Assembly (NCBI RefSeq): GCF_900460245.1 | Contig: NZ_UHIP01000001.1 | Span: 1,736,001-1,800,000 of the forward strand | DNA length: 64,000 nt | Direction: 5' to 3' | Source: Vibrio fluvialis | GTDB taxonomy: Bacteria; Pseudomonadota; Gammaproteobacteria; Enterobacterales; Vibrionaceae | In this document: piece by piece, positions 27,889 through 36,608 of the stretch | Position numbering within the stretch: the stretch's first letter is position 1 | Layout: each line of letters begins with the position of its first letter | Translations under genes and position numbers: made by a program | Notes under the pieces: generated by a model | What the model was told of the DNA's origin: nothing | Databases searched by the model: none | Seen by the model: the letters and a program-made list of their open reading frames with translations, nothing else

Positions 27889-29091
27889 TTACGCGGCGGT
27901 GACCGCCAGATCCGGGGTTTTGTTTAAACGCATCATGGTCAAGACTGCCAACACCATGACCGCCGCGGCGAAGAAAAATCCCCACTGAGTCAGGCCATAG
28001 TGACTCAGCAACGCAATCGACACATAGCTGAGACTCTGCACCAAAGTTGCGAACATTTGCAGTCCACCGTCTGCGCGCCCACGTTGGTGGATACTGATGC
28101 TATGATGCATCCAGTTAGTTCGAGCGATACGATTCAAGGCGTTAAACGTGCCAAAGAAGAAGGTAAACACCAGTAACCAGAGTGGCGTCGGCGAAACGCT
28201 CATGCCCACCAACATGATGGCCGCCAGCCCCATGGCTCCGATCATCATATTGGGATGAGAACTCAGCCCCAGCAGACGGCTCACGAGCAGTCCGGTGACC
28301 AATGACCCCGTGCCAAAAGCGATGTTGTAGCCGGCAAACCAATCACCCGACACCCCCGTTTCGGAAAACCAAATCGGCACCAGCTTGGTCAAAAACGTCA
28401 GGATGGGATAGCTCAGCGCCGAGAGCATTAAAAACGCATAAAACTGGGGTCTTAACGTAAATATCTCCCGGCTCTCTTTCATCTGGTCAAGAAACGATAC
28501 CGGCGTCGAGTGGCGCAACTGGCGACGGTACGGTGTCATCAGATAGCTGACACACGCAATCGCCGAGGCGATGGCCGCAAAGCTGGAGAATTCAAACATG
28601 CCCCACATTTCCAGCAGCACCACACCGAGCGCGCCAGAACCCAGCGTCGTGCCCTGCATGATCACTTCCTGCTTACCGGATATCGCCGCATATTCGTGCT
28701 GATGAAAATTCTCCTGCGTAAAGGCGTTGTTGGTCGCCCAAGCCAAATTACTGGAGGTCCAGAACAGCAATTGCGCCACCGCCAGCAACCAATTCGACTC
28801 ATACCCGGCCCAATAAACCAAAGCCACCACCCCTGCGGTACTGGCCTGAAGCCATTGCACCAAGACCAATAAGCGTTTGCGCGAAAATCGGTCGATCAAG
28901 GTCGAGAAAAACGGCGTCAGCACAAAAGACACGGCGGTACATGCCAGCGCCACCATCGCCACAAACGCGCCCATATTGGGCGTCGACAGCATGGCCCACG
29001 GCAGGGCCATCATAAACAGCCCGGAAGAGATACCGTCAAAGAAGCGTCCGGTCAGATAGGAGCGCGTGCGGGTTTTATTATTCCATTCCAT
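27889..29091 (-). CDS. MFS efflux transporter, probable SoxR target
   Basis: About 400 residues and about 12 membrane segments of the major facilitator type (for example FVAMVALACTAVSFVLTPFFSTLIDRFSRKRLLVLV, with the D-R-x-x-R/K loop between helices 2 and 3). The ATG at 29091 (MEWNNKTRTRS) is preferred; a TTG six codons upstream is possible. Transcribed divergently from soxR, with a near-perfect SoxR box 41 bases upstream. It is therefore probably a pump induced by redox-cycling compounds. Substrate is unknown. Confidence 0.85.
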   Translation of the reverse strand: MEWNNKTRTRSYLTGRFFDGISSGLFMMALPWAMLSTPNMGAFVAMVALACTAVSFVLTPFFSTLIDRFSRKRLLVLVQWLQASTAGVVALVYWAGYESNWLLAVAQLLFWTSSNLAWATNNAFTQENFHQHEYAAISGKQEVIMQGTTLGSGALGVVLLEMWGMFEFSSFAAIASAIACVSYLMTPYRRQLRHSTPVSFLDQMKESREIFTLRPQFYAFLMLSALSYPILTFLTKLVPIWFSETGVSGDWFAGYNIAFGTGSLVTGLLVSRLLGLSSHPNMMIGAMGLAAIMLVGMSVSPTPLWLLVFTFFFGTFNALNRIARTNWMHHSISIHQRGRADGGLQMFATLVQSLSYVSIALLSHYGLTQWGFFFAAAVMVLAVLTMMRLNKTPDLAVTAA

Positions 29092-29132
29092 ATTTGTATT
29101 CCATATCAAGCCAACTTGGTGTTACGGTAATA

Positions 29133-29150
29133 CCTCAAGTTAACTTAAGG
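29133..29150. promoter_or_regulatory. SoxR box in the soxR-MFS divergent promoter
   Basis: CCTCAAGTTAACTTAAGG matches the E. coli soxS operator (CCTCAAGTTAACTTGAGG) at 17 of 18 positions. On the minus strand TTTACC lies just upstream, as the -35 does in soxS, so activation toward the MFS gene is expected. SoxR activates from an over-long spacer. Confidence 0.9.
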
Positions 29151-29205
29151 TAAAGCACTTTTTTATTGATGATCAGAAAAGAGTAGCTGAGCAGGAGTCC
29201 GGACG

Positions 29206-29646
29206 ATGGAGATGACCGTCGGTGAAGTTGCCCAACGCGCAGGAGTGAAGGTATCCACCCTACACTTTTACGAACAGAAAGGATTGATTCATAGTTGGCG
29301 TAATGCTGGTAATCAGCGCCGTTACCATCGCAACGTGTTGCGTCGGATTGCGGTGATCAAAGCCGCGCAAATGGTCGGGCTCACCTTAGAAGAGGTGGCC
29401 GAATCGTTGGCGGATTTGCCCAAACATCAAGCGCCAAGCCGACAGGAATGGGAGCAGATGGCGTCAAACTGGAACGCCATGCTGGAGCATCGTATTGCGC
29501 AGCTAAAAGCACTGCAGAACGATCTCGGCGGCTGTATTGGCTGCGGCTGCTTGTCGATGGAGTCCTGCGCCATTTACAACCCGCAAGATATTCGAGCGCA
29601 GACCTTTAGCGAAAAAACACGCCTGACGCATCCGGAAGAATGGTGA
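29206..29646 (+). CDS. soxR: Redox-sensing MerR-family activator SoxR
   Basis: 146 residues. The N-terminal MerR-type HTH (MTVGEVAQRAGVKVSTLHFYEQKGLI) is followed by a dimerisation helix (about 80-108) and the [2Fe-2S] cluster motif CIGCGCLSMESC, with cysteines at 110, 113, 115 and 121, diagnostic of SoxR. Oxidation of the cluster by redox-active compounds switches it to an activator. There is no soxS next to it; the divergent gene is an MFS pump, as in other non-enteric bacteria where SoxR controls transporters directly. Confidence 0.95.
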   Translation: MEMTVGEVAQRAGVKVSTLHFYEQKGLIHSWRNAGNQRRYHRNVLRRIAVIKAAQMVGLTLEEVAESLADLPKHQAPSRQEWEQMASNWNAMLEHRIAQLKALQNDLGGCIGCGCLSMESCAIYNPQDIRAQTFSEKTRLTHPEEW

Positions 29647-29878
29647 AGTTGAACCATTGCGCTCTGCAATAGGGGGAGTACAAGCCCCCTCAGAAAATTG
29701 GAGCTCACCCAAACGGTAACTCGCCTGCCGCGCACTGAACCTCATGAAGACTGAACCGCCTTAAAACATTGTTAACCCTTACAAGTTAAGAGCTTGATAG
29801 TTCACCGCAATATCCCTTATCATTTTTGCCACTGAAACGTTCACGCCTATGTAGGCGTTCTACTGATAGATCACGGAT

Positions 29879-30202
29879 ATGATGAGCTTTTTTGCCCCGG
29901 CGGGACATTACATCGCCCCTTATCTCAGCGAAATTTCTACCGCGCTGATCGCCTGTTTGCTGGTTATGCTGGGCGGAGAAATCAACGCACTGCTGCGTCG
30001 CGTGATGCGCAATCAACATTTCATTCTGCGCACCGTCGCTTTTATCTTGATTAACGCGTTTGGTTACGGATTAATCATAATTAAAGCAAGCCCTTACCTG
30101 ACTCGGACACTCTCTCATTTAGAGCAAGGCATGATGTTTGGCATCATTTTCATCAGCTTTGTTGTGATTGGCCTATGGGCTCAAAGAAACCGTCAAATCT
30201 AA
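29879..30202 (+). CDS. DUF3392 family membrane protein
   Basis: 107 residues with three hydrophobic segments (about 17-33, 50-68, 84-101). The beginning FFAPAGHYIAPYLSEISTALIACLLVMLGGEIN is typical of the DUF3392 inner-membrane proteins of Vibrio and related genera. Function unknown. Its 3' end overlaps the possible start of the SanA-like gene by 28 bases, suggesting coupled expression. Confidence 0.78.
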   Translation: MMSFFAPAGHYIAPYLSEISTALIACLLVMLGGEINALLRRVMRNQHFILRTVAFILINAFGYGLIIIKASPYLTRTLSHLEQGMMFGIIFISFVVIGLWAQRNRQI

Positions 30203-30981
30203 ATCTCAGAGTGTTGTTCACTCGTCTGAAATCCCGGCTTCGACGTATGAGGCTGGGACTCTGGCTGCGCCGAATTTCGCTGACTCTGCTTGGCTGCGCC
30301 GTCGTCATTTATGGCATCGACCGCTGGGTGAGCTGGCAAACTCAAGACAGCATCATCAGCGACATTAATAACGTCCCCAAGTTTCAGGTTGCCGTGGTGC
30401 TGGGCACCAGTAAGTACCTCGGTCGCACACTGAATGACTACTATGTGCACCGCATCAATGCGGCCATTGAGCTGTTCGAACAGGGCAAAGTGAATGGCTT
30501 TCTGCTCAGCGGCGACAATGCGCATCGCTCCTACAATGAACCTTGGACGATGAAGCGCGATCTGCTGAAAGCGGGCGTTCCGGATGAGCATATTTATCTC
30601 GACTACGCCGGATTTCGCACTCTGGACTCGATTGTGCGCGCGAAACGCATTTTCGATACCGATAATTTTCTGATCATTACCCAGCGGTTCCATTGCGAGC
30701 GCGCGTTGTTTATCGCTAATCATCACGACATCAACGCCACGTGTCTGGCCGTGCCCGGGCCGACCAACCATTCCGGTTTTCAGGTCAGATTGCGCGAAGT
30801 GTTTGCCCGCACGAAGGCATTTTTCGATCTGTATATCTTCGATACTCAGCCGAAATTCCTCGGCCCGAAAGAGCCCATTGTTCTCGATGACACGCAACTG
30901 GCTGAAATCGCCGATGATAGCGTCAGCGAGGCCGATGCTTTGCCACTGCCCGAATCTGCCGCTCCACCAGCGAACGAATAA
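30175..30981 (+). CDS. sanA: SanA-like DUF218 membrane protein
   Basis: 268 residues: a basic N-terminus, one membrane helix (about 31-48; ISLTLLGCAVVIYGIDRW), and a periplasmic DUF218 domain with VAVVLGTSKYLG, VNGFLLSGDNAH, DYAGFRTLDSIVRAK and FLIITQRFHCERALFIA, the SanA signature. In E. coli SanA affects the envelope barrier (vancomycin sensitivity). The C-terminal tail (about 235-268) is acidic and longer than in E. coli SanA. The start is uncertain: ATG at 30175 (overlapping the upstream gene), GTG at 30211 or ATG at 30247. Confidence 0.87.
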   Translation: MGSKKPSNLNLRVLFTRLKSRLRRMRLGLWLRRISLTLLGCAVVIYGIDRWVSWQTQDSIISDINNVPKFQVAVVLGTSKYLGRTLNDYYVHRINAAIELFEQGKVNGFLLSGDNAHRSYNEPWTMKRDLLKAGVPDEHIYLDYAGFRTLDSIVRAKRIFDTDNFLIITQRFHCERALFIANHHDINATCLAVPGPTNHSGFQVRLREVFARTKAFFDLYIFDTQPKFLGPKEPIVLDDTQLAEIADDSVSEADALPLPESAAPPANE

Positions 30982-31074
30982 CCGACAAACAGCGCCTTCC
31001 ATTCGGCTTGGCGCCCTTTCTGCTTTTCTTTTCTGATAGACTAACGTCAAACACTAAAACTATAGAGTAATGTC

Positions 31075-31902
31075 ATGTCGATAATCGCAACGGGCGTGCT
31101 GGATAAAATGCGCGCCAATCTAGACGGTACCGTCGCTTACCGACTGCCGGTGGGTGAGGCAGAGATCGATCTCAATCCGCTGATGGGCCACACCATCACC
31201 CTCAAACACACGGGCAATATCTACTGCTGCTCATGCGGTAAGAAAACCAAGAAAAGTTATTCGCAGGGTCACTGTTTTGTGTGCATGAAGAAACTCGCCA
31301 GCTGCGATATGTGCATCATGAAGCCGGAAACCTGCCACTTTGATCAGGGCACCTGCCGTGAACCAGATTGGGCAGAAACGCACTGTATGGTCGATCATTA
31401 CGTGTATCTGTCTAACACATCGAGCCTGAAAGTGGGCATTACCCGCCACACACAAATCCCGACACGCTGGATTGATCAGGGCGCGACCCAAGGCCTGCCT
31501 ATCTACAAAGTAAAGACTCGTCAGATCTCAGGATTGGTTGAAGTTGAGCTCGCCAAACACATTGCCGACAAGACCAACTGGCGTGAACTCCTGAAAGGTG
31601 ATGGCGAACCCCTGTCACTGGAAGAACGCGCAGCAGAGCTTAAACCTCTGCTGGCCGACAAAATTGCAGAAATCAAACAGCAATTTGGTGAAGATGCGGT
31701 TGTTGAAGTCAGTGAGCAAACTACGCAGCTTGCCTATCCGGTTGATGTGCATCCGAAGAAAATCACCTCGCACAACTTTGATAAGAATCCGGAAGTCACG
31801 GGCGTTCTGCAAGGTATCAAAGGCCAGTATCTGATCTTAGATAGCGGCGTGATCAACATTCGCAAGTTCACCTCATACGAAGTGGAAGTCAGCGCAGACT
31901 GA
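31075..31902 (+). CDS. DUF2797 family protein, Cys-rich
   Basis: 275 residues. The central part has several Cys pairs (CCSCGKKTKKSY, CFVCMKKLASCDMCIMK, CHFDQGTC) typical of DUF2797, then HYVYLSNTSSLKVGITRHTQIPTRWIDQGA, a GIY-YIG-like segment that retains Y-V-Y-L and K-V-G-I-T-R. Metal binding by the Cys cluster is likely. Whether it has nuclease activity is unknown. A terminator follows. Confidence 0.82.
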   Translation: MSIIATGVLDKMRANLDGTVAYRLPVGEAEIDLNPLMGHTITLKHTGNIYCCSCGKKTKKSYSQGHCFVCMKKLASCDMCIMKPETCHFDQGTCREPDWAETHCMVDHYVYLSNTSSLKVGITRHTQIPTRWIDQGATQGLPIYKVKTRQISGLVEVELAKHIADKTNWRELLKGDGEPLSLEERAAELKPLLADKIAEIKQQFGEDAVVEVSEQTTQLAYPVDVHPKKITSHNFDKNPEVTGVLQGIKGQYLILDSGVINIRKFTSYEVEVSAD

Positions 31903-31916
31903 GTGTTGCTGTTTTC

Positions 31917-31947
31917 ACACAGGCCCGATATTTGGGCCTGTGTTTTA
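31917..31947 (+). terminator. Terminator after the DUF2797 gene
   Basis: ACACAGGCCC (31917-31926) pairs with GGGCCTGTGT (31934-31943), followed by TTTA. Confidence 0.85.
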
Positions 31948-32033
31948 TCACATCCAGCGCCTGCAACTCTGGCGCCACTCCTCAGAGCCGATATACTGGC
32001 TCTCAACACATCATCCTTCCGAAATGAGTGAGC

Positions 32034-32801
32034 ATGGAAAGCAAAGCAAACGCTGTCAGCCGAATTGTTGAAATCATCGGTGAAAGCACCAAACGTGAGC
32101 AGCCTGTGGCCGTTTCAGAGCTGATTTATCACTCCGACATCGCCAAACCGACCTATCACCGCTTGGTTCAGCAACTGGATGAGGAAGGTTTTCTGACCAC
32201 CGATCAGCGTGGCAATCTCTACCCTGGCGCAGCGCTGCGCAACATCGCGTTGAACCTTGCGAGCAACAATACCCAGCGAGCGCAGTTGCAAGCCATTTTG
32301 CATGGACTTTCGCGCCGAATTGACGAAACCTGTGGGATTGCGGTCCCCGATGGCGACGCGATGGTCTATCAGGAACGGATTGAAACCAACTGGCCGCTGC
32401 GCATTGTGCTGCCTGTTGGCATGAGAACGCCAGTCTGGGCCACAGCCAGTGGTAAACTGCTGCTCAGCACTCTGAGTAAAGCGCAGCGCGATCGGCTGTT
32501 TGAGCGCACACCCATTGAACAGTTAGCAAAAAATACCCACCGCGATCGGGAATCTCTGGAGGCCGAACTGCGCCAAATTCGTAGCCAGCAAGTGAGCGTG
32601 GATAATGAAGAGTTCATTGATGGTTTGGTTGCCGTCGCGATTCCCCTGTTTTCACCACAGGGCAAGTTACTCGCTTCACTCTTCTGCCATTGCCCGAAAA
32701 CCCGCAAATCTCTCCCAACGTTACTGAGCTATCTGCCGGATTTAGAACGTGCACGTGAACAGTTACTCAACCTTTATCAACTCAACGACGACAACAACTA
32801 G
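32034..32801 (+). CDS. IclR-family transcriptional regulator (1)
   Basis: About 255 residues: winged HTH (about 5-65; VSRIVEIIGESTKREQPVAVSELIYHSDIAKPTYHRLVQQL) and an IclR effector domain (about 80-250; GIAVPDGDAMVYQERIETNWPLRIVLPVGMRTPVWATASGKLLLS). The ATG at 32034 is chosen over the GTG at 32028. It is convergent with a paralogue that shares the NWPL-x-I-x-LP-x-G-x-R-x-P-x-x-ATASGKL core. Target unknown; the nearby Fe-ADH/MmsA genes are candidates. Confidence 0.87.
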   Translation: MESKANAVSRIVEIIGESTKREQPVAVSELIYHSDIAKPTYHRLVQQLDEEGFLTTDQRGNLYPGAALRNIALNLASNNTQRAQLQAILHGLSRRIDETCGIAVPDGDAMVYQERIETNWPLRIVLPVGMRTPVWATASGKLLLSTLSKAQRDRLFERTPIEQLAKNTHRDRESLEAELRQIRSQQVSVDNEEFIDGLVAVAIPLFSPQGKLLASLFCHCPKTRKSLPTLLSYLPDLERAREQLLNLYQLNDDNN

Positions 32802-32811
32802 CTGTTCATTA

Positions 32812-33591
32812 TCACTGCATCAATGCACCAATCTCTGCAGCGGCTCGGCGCAACTGAGGTAAATAGACTTCCAGTGCTTCGAGTGAATGACGCACTTGAG
32901 GACAGTGACAGAACAGATAACCGAACAGATGTTCGCCACAATGAATCGGCACCGACACCGCCACCATGCCATCAATAAATTCACCATTGTCTCGTCCGTA
33001 ACCCAGTTGTGCGATCGCATCAAGTTCCTGCGCCAGCGCCGTTTTGTCGACCAAGGTTTGCTGAGTAAACACTTCCAGCGCCAGATTATCCATAATCACC
33101 CGGCGCGCGCTTTGCGGTAAGGTCGCCAGATAAAGCTTGCCTGATGCTGTGGCTGCCAGCGGAACCCGGCTCCCTTCCGGCAGGTTAATCTGCAGTGGCC
33201 AGTTGGTTTGCACTTTTTCCAGATAAAGCATGTCGATACCGCTGGGGATAGAAATTCCGCAGGTTTCACCGATCTCGTTCGCGAGGGCTTCCAGCACGCT
33301 CAGGCGCTGCCGGGCGAAAACGTCGTTGCGTAATACCGCCAGCGCCACTTGCTGCAACTGAGGACCCGCCACCACCTTGCGCAGCAGATTTTCACTGATC
33401 ATGCCGAGCTCATTCAATTGAGTGAGCAGTTTGCCTGTTGCCAATTCAGGTAAGCCCATCGCCGATGCCAACTGCTGGCGATCATACTGCCCATCATGCT
33501 GAGCAATAAACGCGAGCATTTGAAGCACACGCTCAATCGTTGAGCCTTTTTCTCTTCTGACCACACTGATCCTTTTCAATCTTGTTTTCAT
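32812..33591 (-). CDS. IclR-family transcriptional regulator (2)
   Basis: About 259 residues from the ATG at 33591 (MKTRLKRISVV). A GTG at 33675 would add 28 residues, but it has no ribosome site and that extension does not look like part of the fold. The HTH region (STIERVLQMLAFIAQHDGQYDRQQLASAMGLPELATGKLLTQL) and effector domain (GISIPSGIDMLYLEKVQTNWPLQINLPEGSRVPLAATASGKL) mark it as a paralogue of the convergent IclR gene. It lies just downstream of mmsA on the same strand, so it may be co-transcribed with the Fe-ADH/mmsA genes and control them. Confidence 0.85.
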   Translation of the reverse strand: MKTRLKRISVVRREKGSTIERVLQMLAFIAQHDGQYDRQQLASAMGLPELATGKLLTQLNELGMISENLLRKVVAGPQLQQVALAVLRNDVFARQRLSVLEALANEIGETCGISIPSGIDMLYLEKVQTNWPLQINLPEGSRVPLAATASGKLYLATLPQSARRVIMDNLALEVFTQQTLVDKTALAQELDAIAQLGYGRDNGEFIDGMVAVSVPIHCGEHLFGYLFCHCPQVRHSLEALEVYLPQLRRAAAEIGALMQ

Positions 33592-33740
33592 GCCGAGCCC
33601 AGAGTAACCACTTCGTACAGCGCGTTCAACGTAATGCCTGATAAGACAAAGCGTTTTATTGCGAGTCTCACACACAAACGCTTCATCGCGTCTGTCACAA
33701 GGCCGCCTGCAAGCAGAACAGCAGCCCTGTGAAAGGAGGG

Positions 33741-35237
33741 TTATTTCATGGTTGGCATAACAAAATCCGCCGCCTGATGCTGATGTTTTGGCCAGCGAGT
33801 GGTGATGGTTTTCATTCGGGTGAAGAAACGGACGCCATCACTGCCGTGCATGTGCAGCGGTCCGAACAGAGAGCGTTTCCAACCGCCGAACGAGTGAAAG
33901 GCCATGGGAACCGGGATGGGTACGTTGACACCCACCATACCCACCTCAACCTGATCGCTGAAACGGCGCGCGGCTTCGCCATCCGAAGTAAAAATGGCGC
34001 AGCCGTTACCAAATTCATGAGCATTGATCAGCTCCAGCGCGTCGTTAAGGGAAGCAACACGCATCATCGACAGCACGGGTCCGAAGATTTCCTCGCGGTA
34101 AATGGTCATCTCTGGCGTTACATGATCAAACAGCGTTCCACCGACGTAGAAGCCCTCTTCATAACCGGGTACCTGATAATGACGGCCATCCACCAATAGC
34201 GTTGCACCTTCACTCTCTCCCCGGTCGATATACGCACTGACTTTTTGTTGATGCTCTTTGGTAATGAGCGGCCCCATTTCGCTTTCAACGTCCTGACCAT
34301 ACCCAGGCCCGACACGCAGTTGACTCAGTCGGGCGCTCAATGCCTGGGCCAGACGATCGCCAACCTCATCGCCCACCGCGACCGCCACTGAAATAGCCAT
34401 ACAGCGTTCACCAGCAGCGCCAAACGCCGCCCCCATTAAGGCGTTAACCGCTTGTTCAATATCGGCATCTGGCATCACCACCATATGGTTTTTCGCGCCG
34501 CCCAGCGCTTGTACTCGCTTACCGAAAGCCGAACCTTTGGCATAGATATACTCCGCAATCGGTGTGGATCCGACAAAGCTCACCGCTTTCACCCGCGGGT
34601 CCGTCAGCAGTGTATCCACCGCTTCTTTATCCCCTTGAACCACGTTAAATACACCGGGCGGTAATCCTGCTTGTTGCAGCAGTTCGGCCAGTTTCAGCGC
34701 CGCAGAAGGATTTTTCTCTGACGGTTTGAGAATGAAGGTGTTGCCCGTTGCCAATGCGATCGGGAACATCCACATCGGCACCATGGCCGGGAAATTGAAC
34801 GGCGTGATCCCGACGCACACGCCAAGCGGCATCATCATCGAATGAGAATCGACCTCACTACCGACGTTGCGACTGTGCTCCCCTTTTTGCAGATGTGGAA
34901 TACCGCAAGCAAACTCCACCACTTCAAGCCCGCGAGTCAGTTCGCCCAACGCATCGCTGTGCACTTTGCCATGCTCACGACTGATGAGGCTGGCCAATAC
35001 ATCCATATTCTGCTCTAACAGTGCTTTAAAGCGAAACAGGATCCGCGCGCGATTCAGCGGCGTTGTCTGCGCCCAGGATGGCCAGGCAGCGTCGGCTACC
35101 GCGATCGCCTGCTCGGTATCATGAACACTGGATAAACCGACTTCGCCGATGAGCTTACCGTTAGCCGGATCGCTAACCTTGGCTGAACGGCCGGACGTCG
35201 CCACTGAATGTTCGTTGTTAATGAAATTTCCAATCAT
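33741..35237 (-). CDS. mmsA: CoA-acylating methylmalonate-semialdehyde dehydrogenase
   Basis: About 498 residues. It converts methylmalonate or malonate semialdehyde to propionyl- or acetyl-CoA with NAD+. MSDH landmarks: CVGITPFNFPAMVPMWMFPIALATGNTFILKPSEK, SFVGSTPIAEYIY, QALGGAKNHMVVMPDAD (in place of ELGGK), and the catalytic Cys in GAAGERCMAISVAV. The start at 35237 forms an ATGA overlap with the stop of the Fe-ADH gene; an alternative ATG four codons upstream is weaker. Together the two enzymes could oxidise a hydroxyacid such as 3-hydroxypropionate through its semialdehyde to an acyl-CoA (inference). Confidence 0.93.
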   Translation of the reverse strand: MIGNFINNEHSVATSGRSAKVSDPANGKLIGEVGLSSVHDTEQAIAVADAAWPSWAQTTPLNRARILFRFKALLEQNMDVLASLISREHGKVHSDALGELTRGLEVVEFACGIPHLQKGEHSRNVGSEVDSHSMMMPLGVCVGITPFNFPAMVPMWMFPIALATGNTFILKPSEKNPSAALKLAELLQQAGLPPGVFNVVQGDKEAVDTLLTDPRVKAVSFVGSTPIAEYIYAKGSAFGKRVQALGGAKNHMVVMPDADIEQAVNALMGAAFGAAGERCMAISVAVAVGDEVGDRLAQALSARLSQLRVGPGYGQDVESEMGPLITKEHQQKVSAYIDRGESEGATLLVDGRHYQVPGYEEGFYVGGTLFDHVTPEMTIYREEIFGPVLSMMRVASLNDALELINAHEFGNGCAIFTSDGEAARRFSDQVEVGMVGVNVPIPVPMAFHSFGGWKRSLFGPLHMHGSDGVRFFTRMKTITTRWPKHQHQAADFVMPTMK

Positions 35238-36400
35238 TGTTCGCTCCATACTGTTTTATAAAGGTCGATCACTTCTTCCTTGCTTGGGACTCTTGGGTTG
35301 TTGCCCGGCGAACCCGATGCCAGAGCCTGCTCGGCCATGATGTCGAGCACACTGAAATAGTGGGATTTTTCAACGCCGAATTCGGCTAAGGTCGGCACAT
35401 TAAGGTCGGCATTCAGCTGTTTCAGTTCGGTCAGTAAGCATTGCACGGCTTGCTCATCGCTGGTTTGAATATCCGCTAGCCCCATCGCACGGGCACACGC
35501 TGCATAGCGCTCTGGGCTTGCGGCCACGGAATACTCTGTAATTGCTGGCAGAAGCATCGCATTGCTCATGCCGTGCGGAACATGAAAGTGCGCGCCAATC
35601 GGGCGACTCATGCCGTGAACCAGAGCCACAGAAGCATTGGAAAAGGCCATGCCTGCCAATGTGGCACCGAGCATCAATTGCTCTTTGGCGTCGATGTTGT
35701 CCGGCCGCGTGACGGCTGTGCGCAGATTAGGCGCGATAAGGCGCATCGCCGCGAGCGCCTGCTGGTCGGTAAAACCGCTCGCTTTTACGCTAACGTAAGC
35801 TTCAATCGCATGCGTCAGCGCATCAATGCCAGTATCGGCGGCAATGCGCGCCGGAACGGAAAGCGTCAGCTCAAAGTCGATGATTGCCGCACGAGCTATC
35901 AACCCCGGCCCCATGCAGAGCATTTTCTCGTCACTGTTTTGATCGGTAATGATGGTTACGCGCGTGACTTCAGAGCCCGTGCCCGCCGTGGTCGGTATAG
36001 CAATCACTGGCAAAATGGCTTGGTTAACCACGTAAGGCACTTTGTAGTCACGCATGCGTCCGCCATGTTTGGCCAGTAGTCCAATCGCCTTGGCGCTGTC
36101 GATGGCGCTGCCACCACCAAGCGCAATCAAGCTGTCAAACTGTCCGCTGAGAACCTGATCAACAGCTGGCAGAATCGACGCTTCCGTGGGCTCGGGCTCA
36201 GTATCAAGAAATACGCCGCACTGAATGCCCTGACTACTTAACAGGGTTTCGACCTTTGGCACATAACCTAATTGCGCCATCACCCGGTCAGTGATGATAA
36301 GCGGCTTTTGGCAACCAATAAGTGTGAGTAATTCCGCCACTTTATTCAGCGCTCCGGCACCCACTTCCATCAATCCCGGCATAACGATTCGTTGTGTCAT
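35234..36400 (-). CDS. Iron-containing (group III) alcohol dehydrogenase
   Basis: 388 residues. Nucleotide binding: LIALGGGSAIDSAKAIGLLAKHGG, preceded by an N-terminal Rossmann-like domain. Metal site: GIDALTHAIEAYVS and VHGMSRPIGAHFHVPHGMSNAMLLP, the Fe-ADH signature with conserved His residues. The substrate is probably a short-chain alcohol or hydroxyacid. It is translationally coupled to mmsA by a 4-base overlap. Confidence 0.9.
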   Translation of the reverse strand: MTQRIVMPGLMEVGAGALNKVAELLTLIGCQKPLIITDRVMAQLGYVPKVETLLSSQGIQCGVFLDTEPEPTEASILPAVDQVLSGQFDSLIALGGGSAIDSAKAIGLLAKHGGRMRDYKVPYVVNQAILPVIAIPTTAGTGSEVTRVTIITDQNSDEKMLCMGPGLIARAAIIDFELTLSVPARIAADTGIDALTHAIEAYVSVKASGFTDQQALAAMRLIAPNLRTAVTRPDNIDAKEQLMLGATLAGMAFSNASVALVHGMSRPIGAHFHVPHGMSNAMLLPAITEYSVAASPERYAACARAMGLADIQTSDEQAVQCLLTELKQLNADLNVPTLAEFGVEKSHYFSVLDIMAEQALASGSPGNNPRVPSKEEVIDLYKTVWSEQ

Positions 36401-36561
36401 TCCTTTAACCTTCTCATTTGCGTTCTTGATTAAAAATTAGACCATAATGAGACAAAATAAATCATTATAATTAAATAATGCGATCTCAAGCAGAATTGGC
36501 GCGCGATAGCAGAAGTGACGTTGGCAAGGCGGAACAGAGATAACGGAAGAGGTAAAAACGC

Positions 36562-36588
36562 ACAAGGCCCGCATAAAGCGAGCCTTGT
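36562..36588 (-). terminator. Terminator for the dioxygenase/PLP-lyase operon
   Basis: ACAAGGC and GCCTTGT (7 bp, with further pairing inside) lie 21 bases beyond the stop of the minus-strand class V PLP gene; on that strand the stem is followed by GCGTTTTT. Confidence 0.65.
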
Positions 36589-36608
36589 ATTCAACATCTG
36601 AGGAAACG

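Noticed and set aside
29669..29692. Hairpin AGGGGG/CCCCCT downstream of soxR as a terminator
   Set aside because: The stem is fairly good, but no T-tract follows it on the plus strand (CAGAAAATT), so I did not annotate it.
30199..31050. 283-codon open frame antisense to the sanA-like gene
   Set aside because: The plus-strand gene has clear DUF218 motifs; the antisense frame has none.
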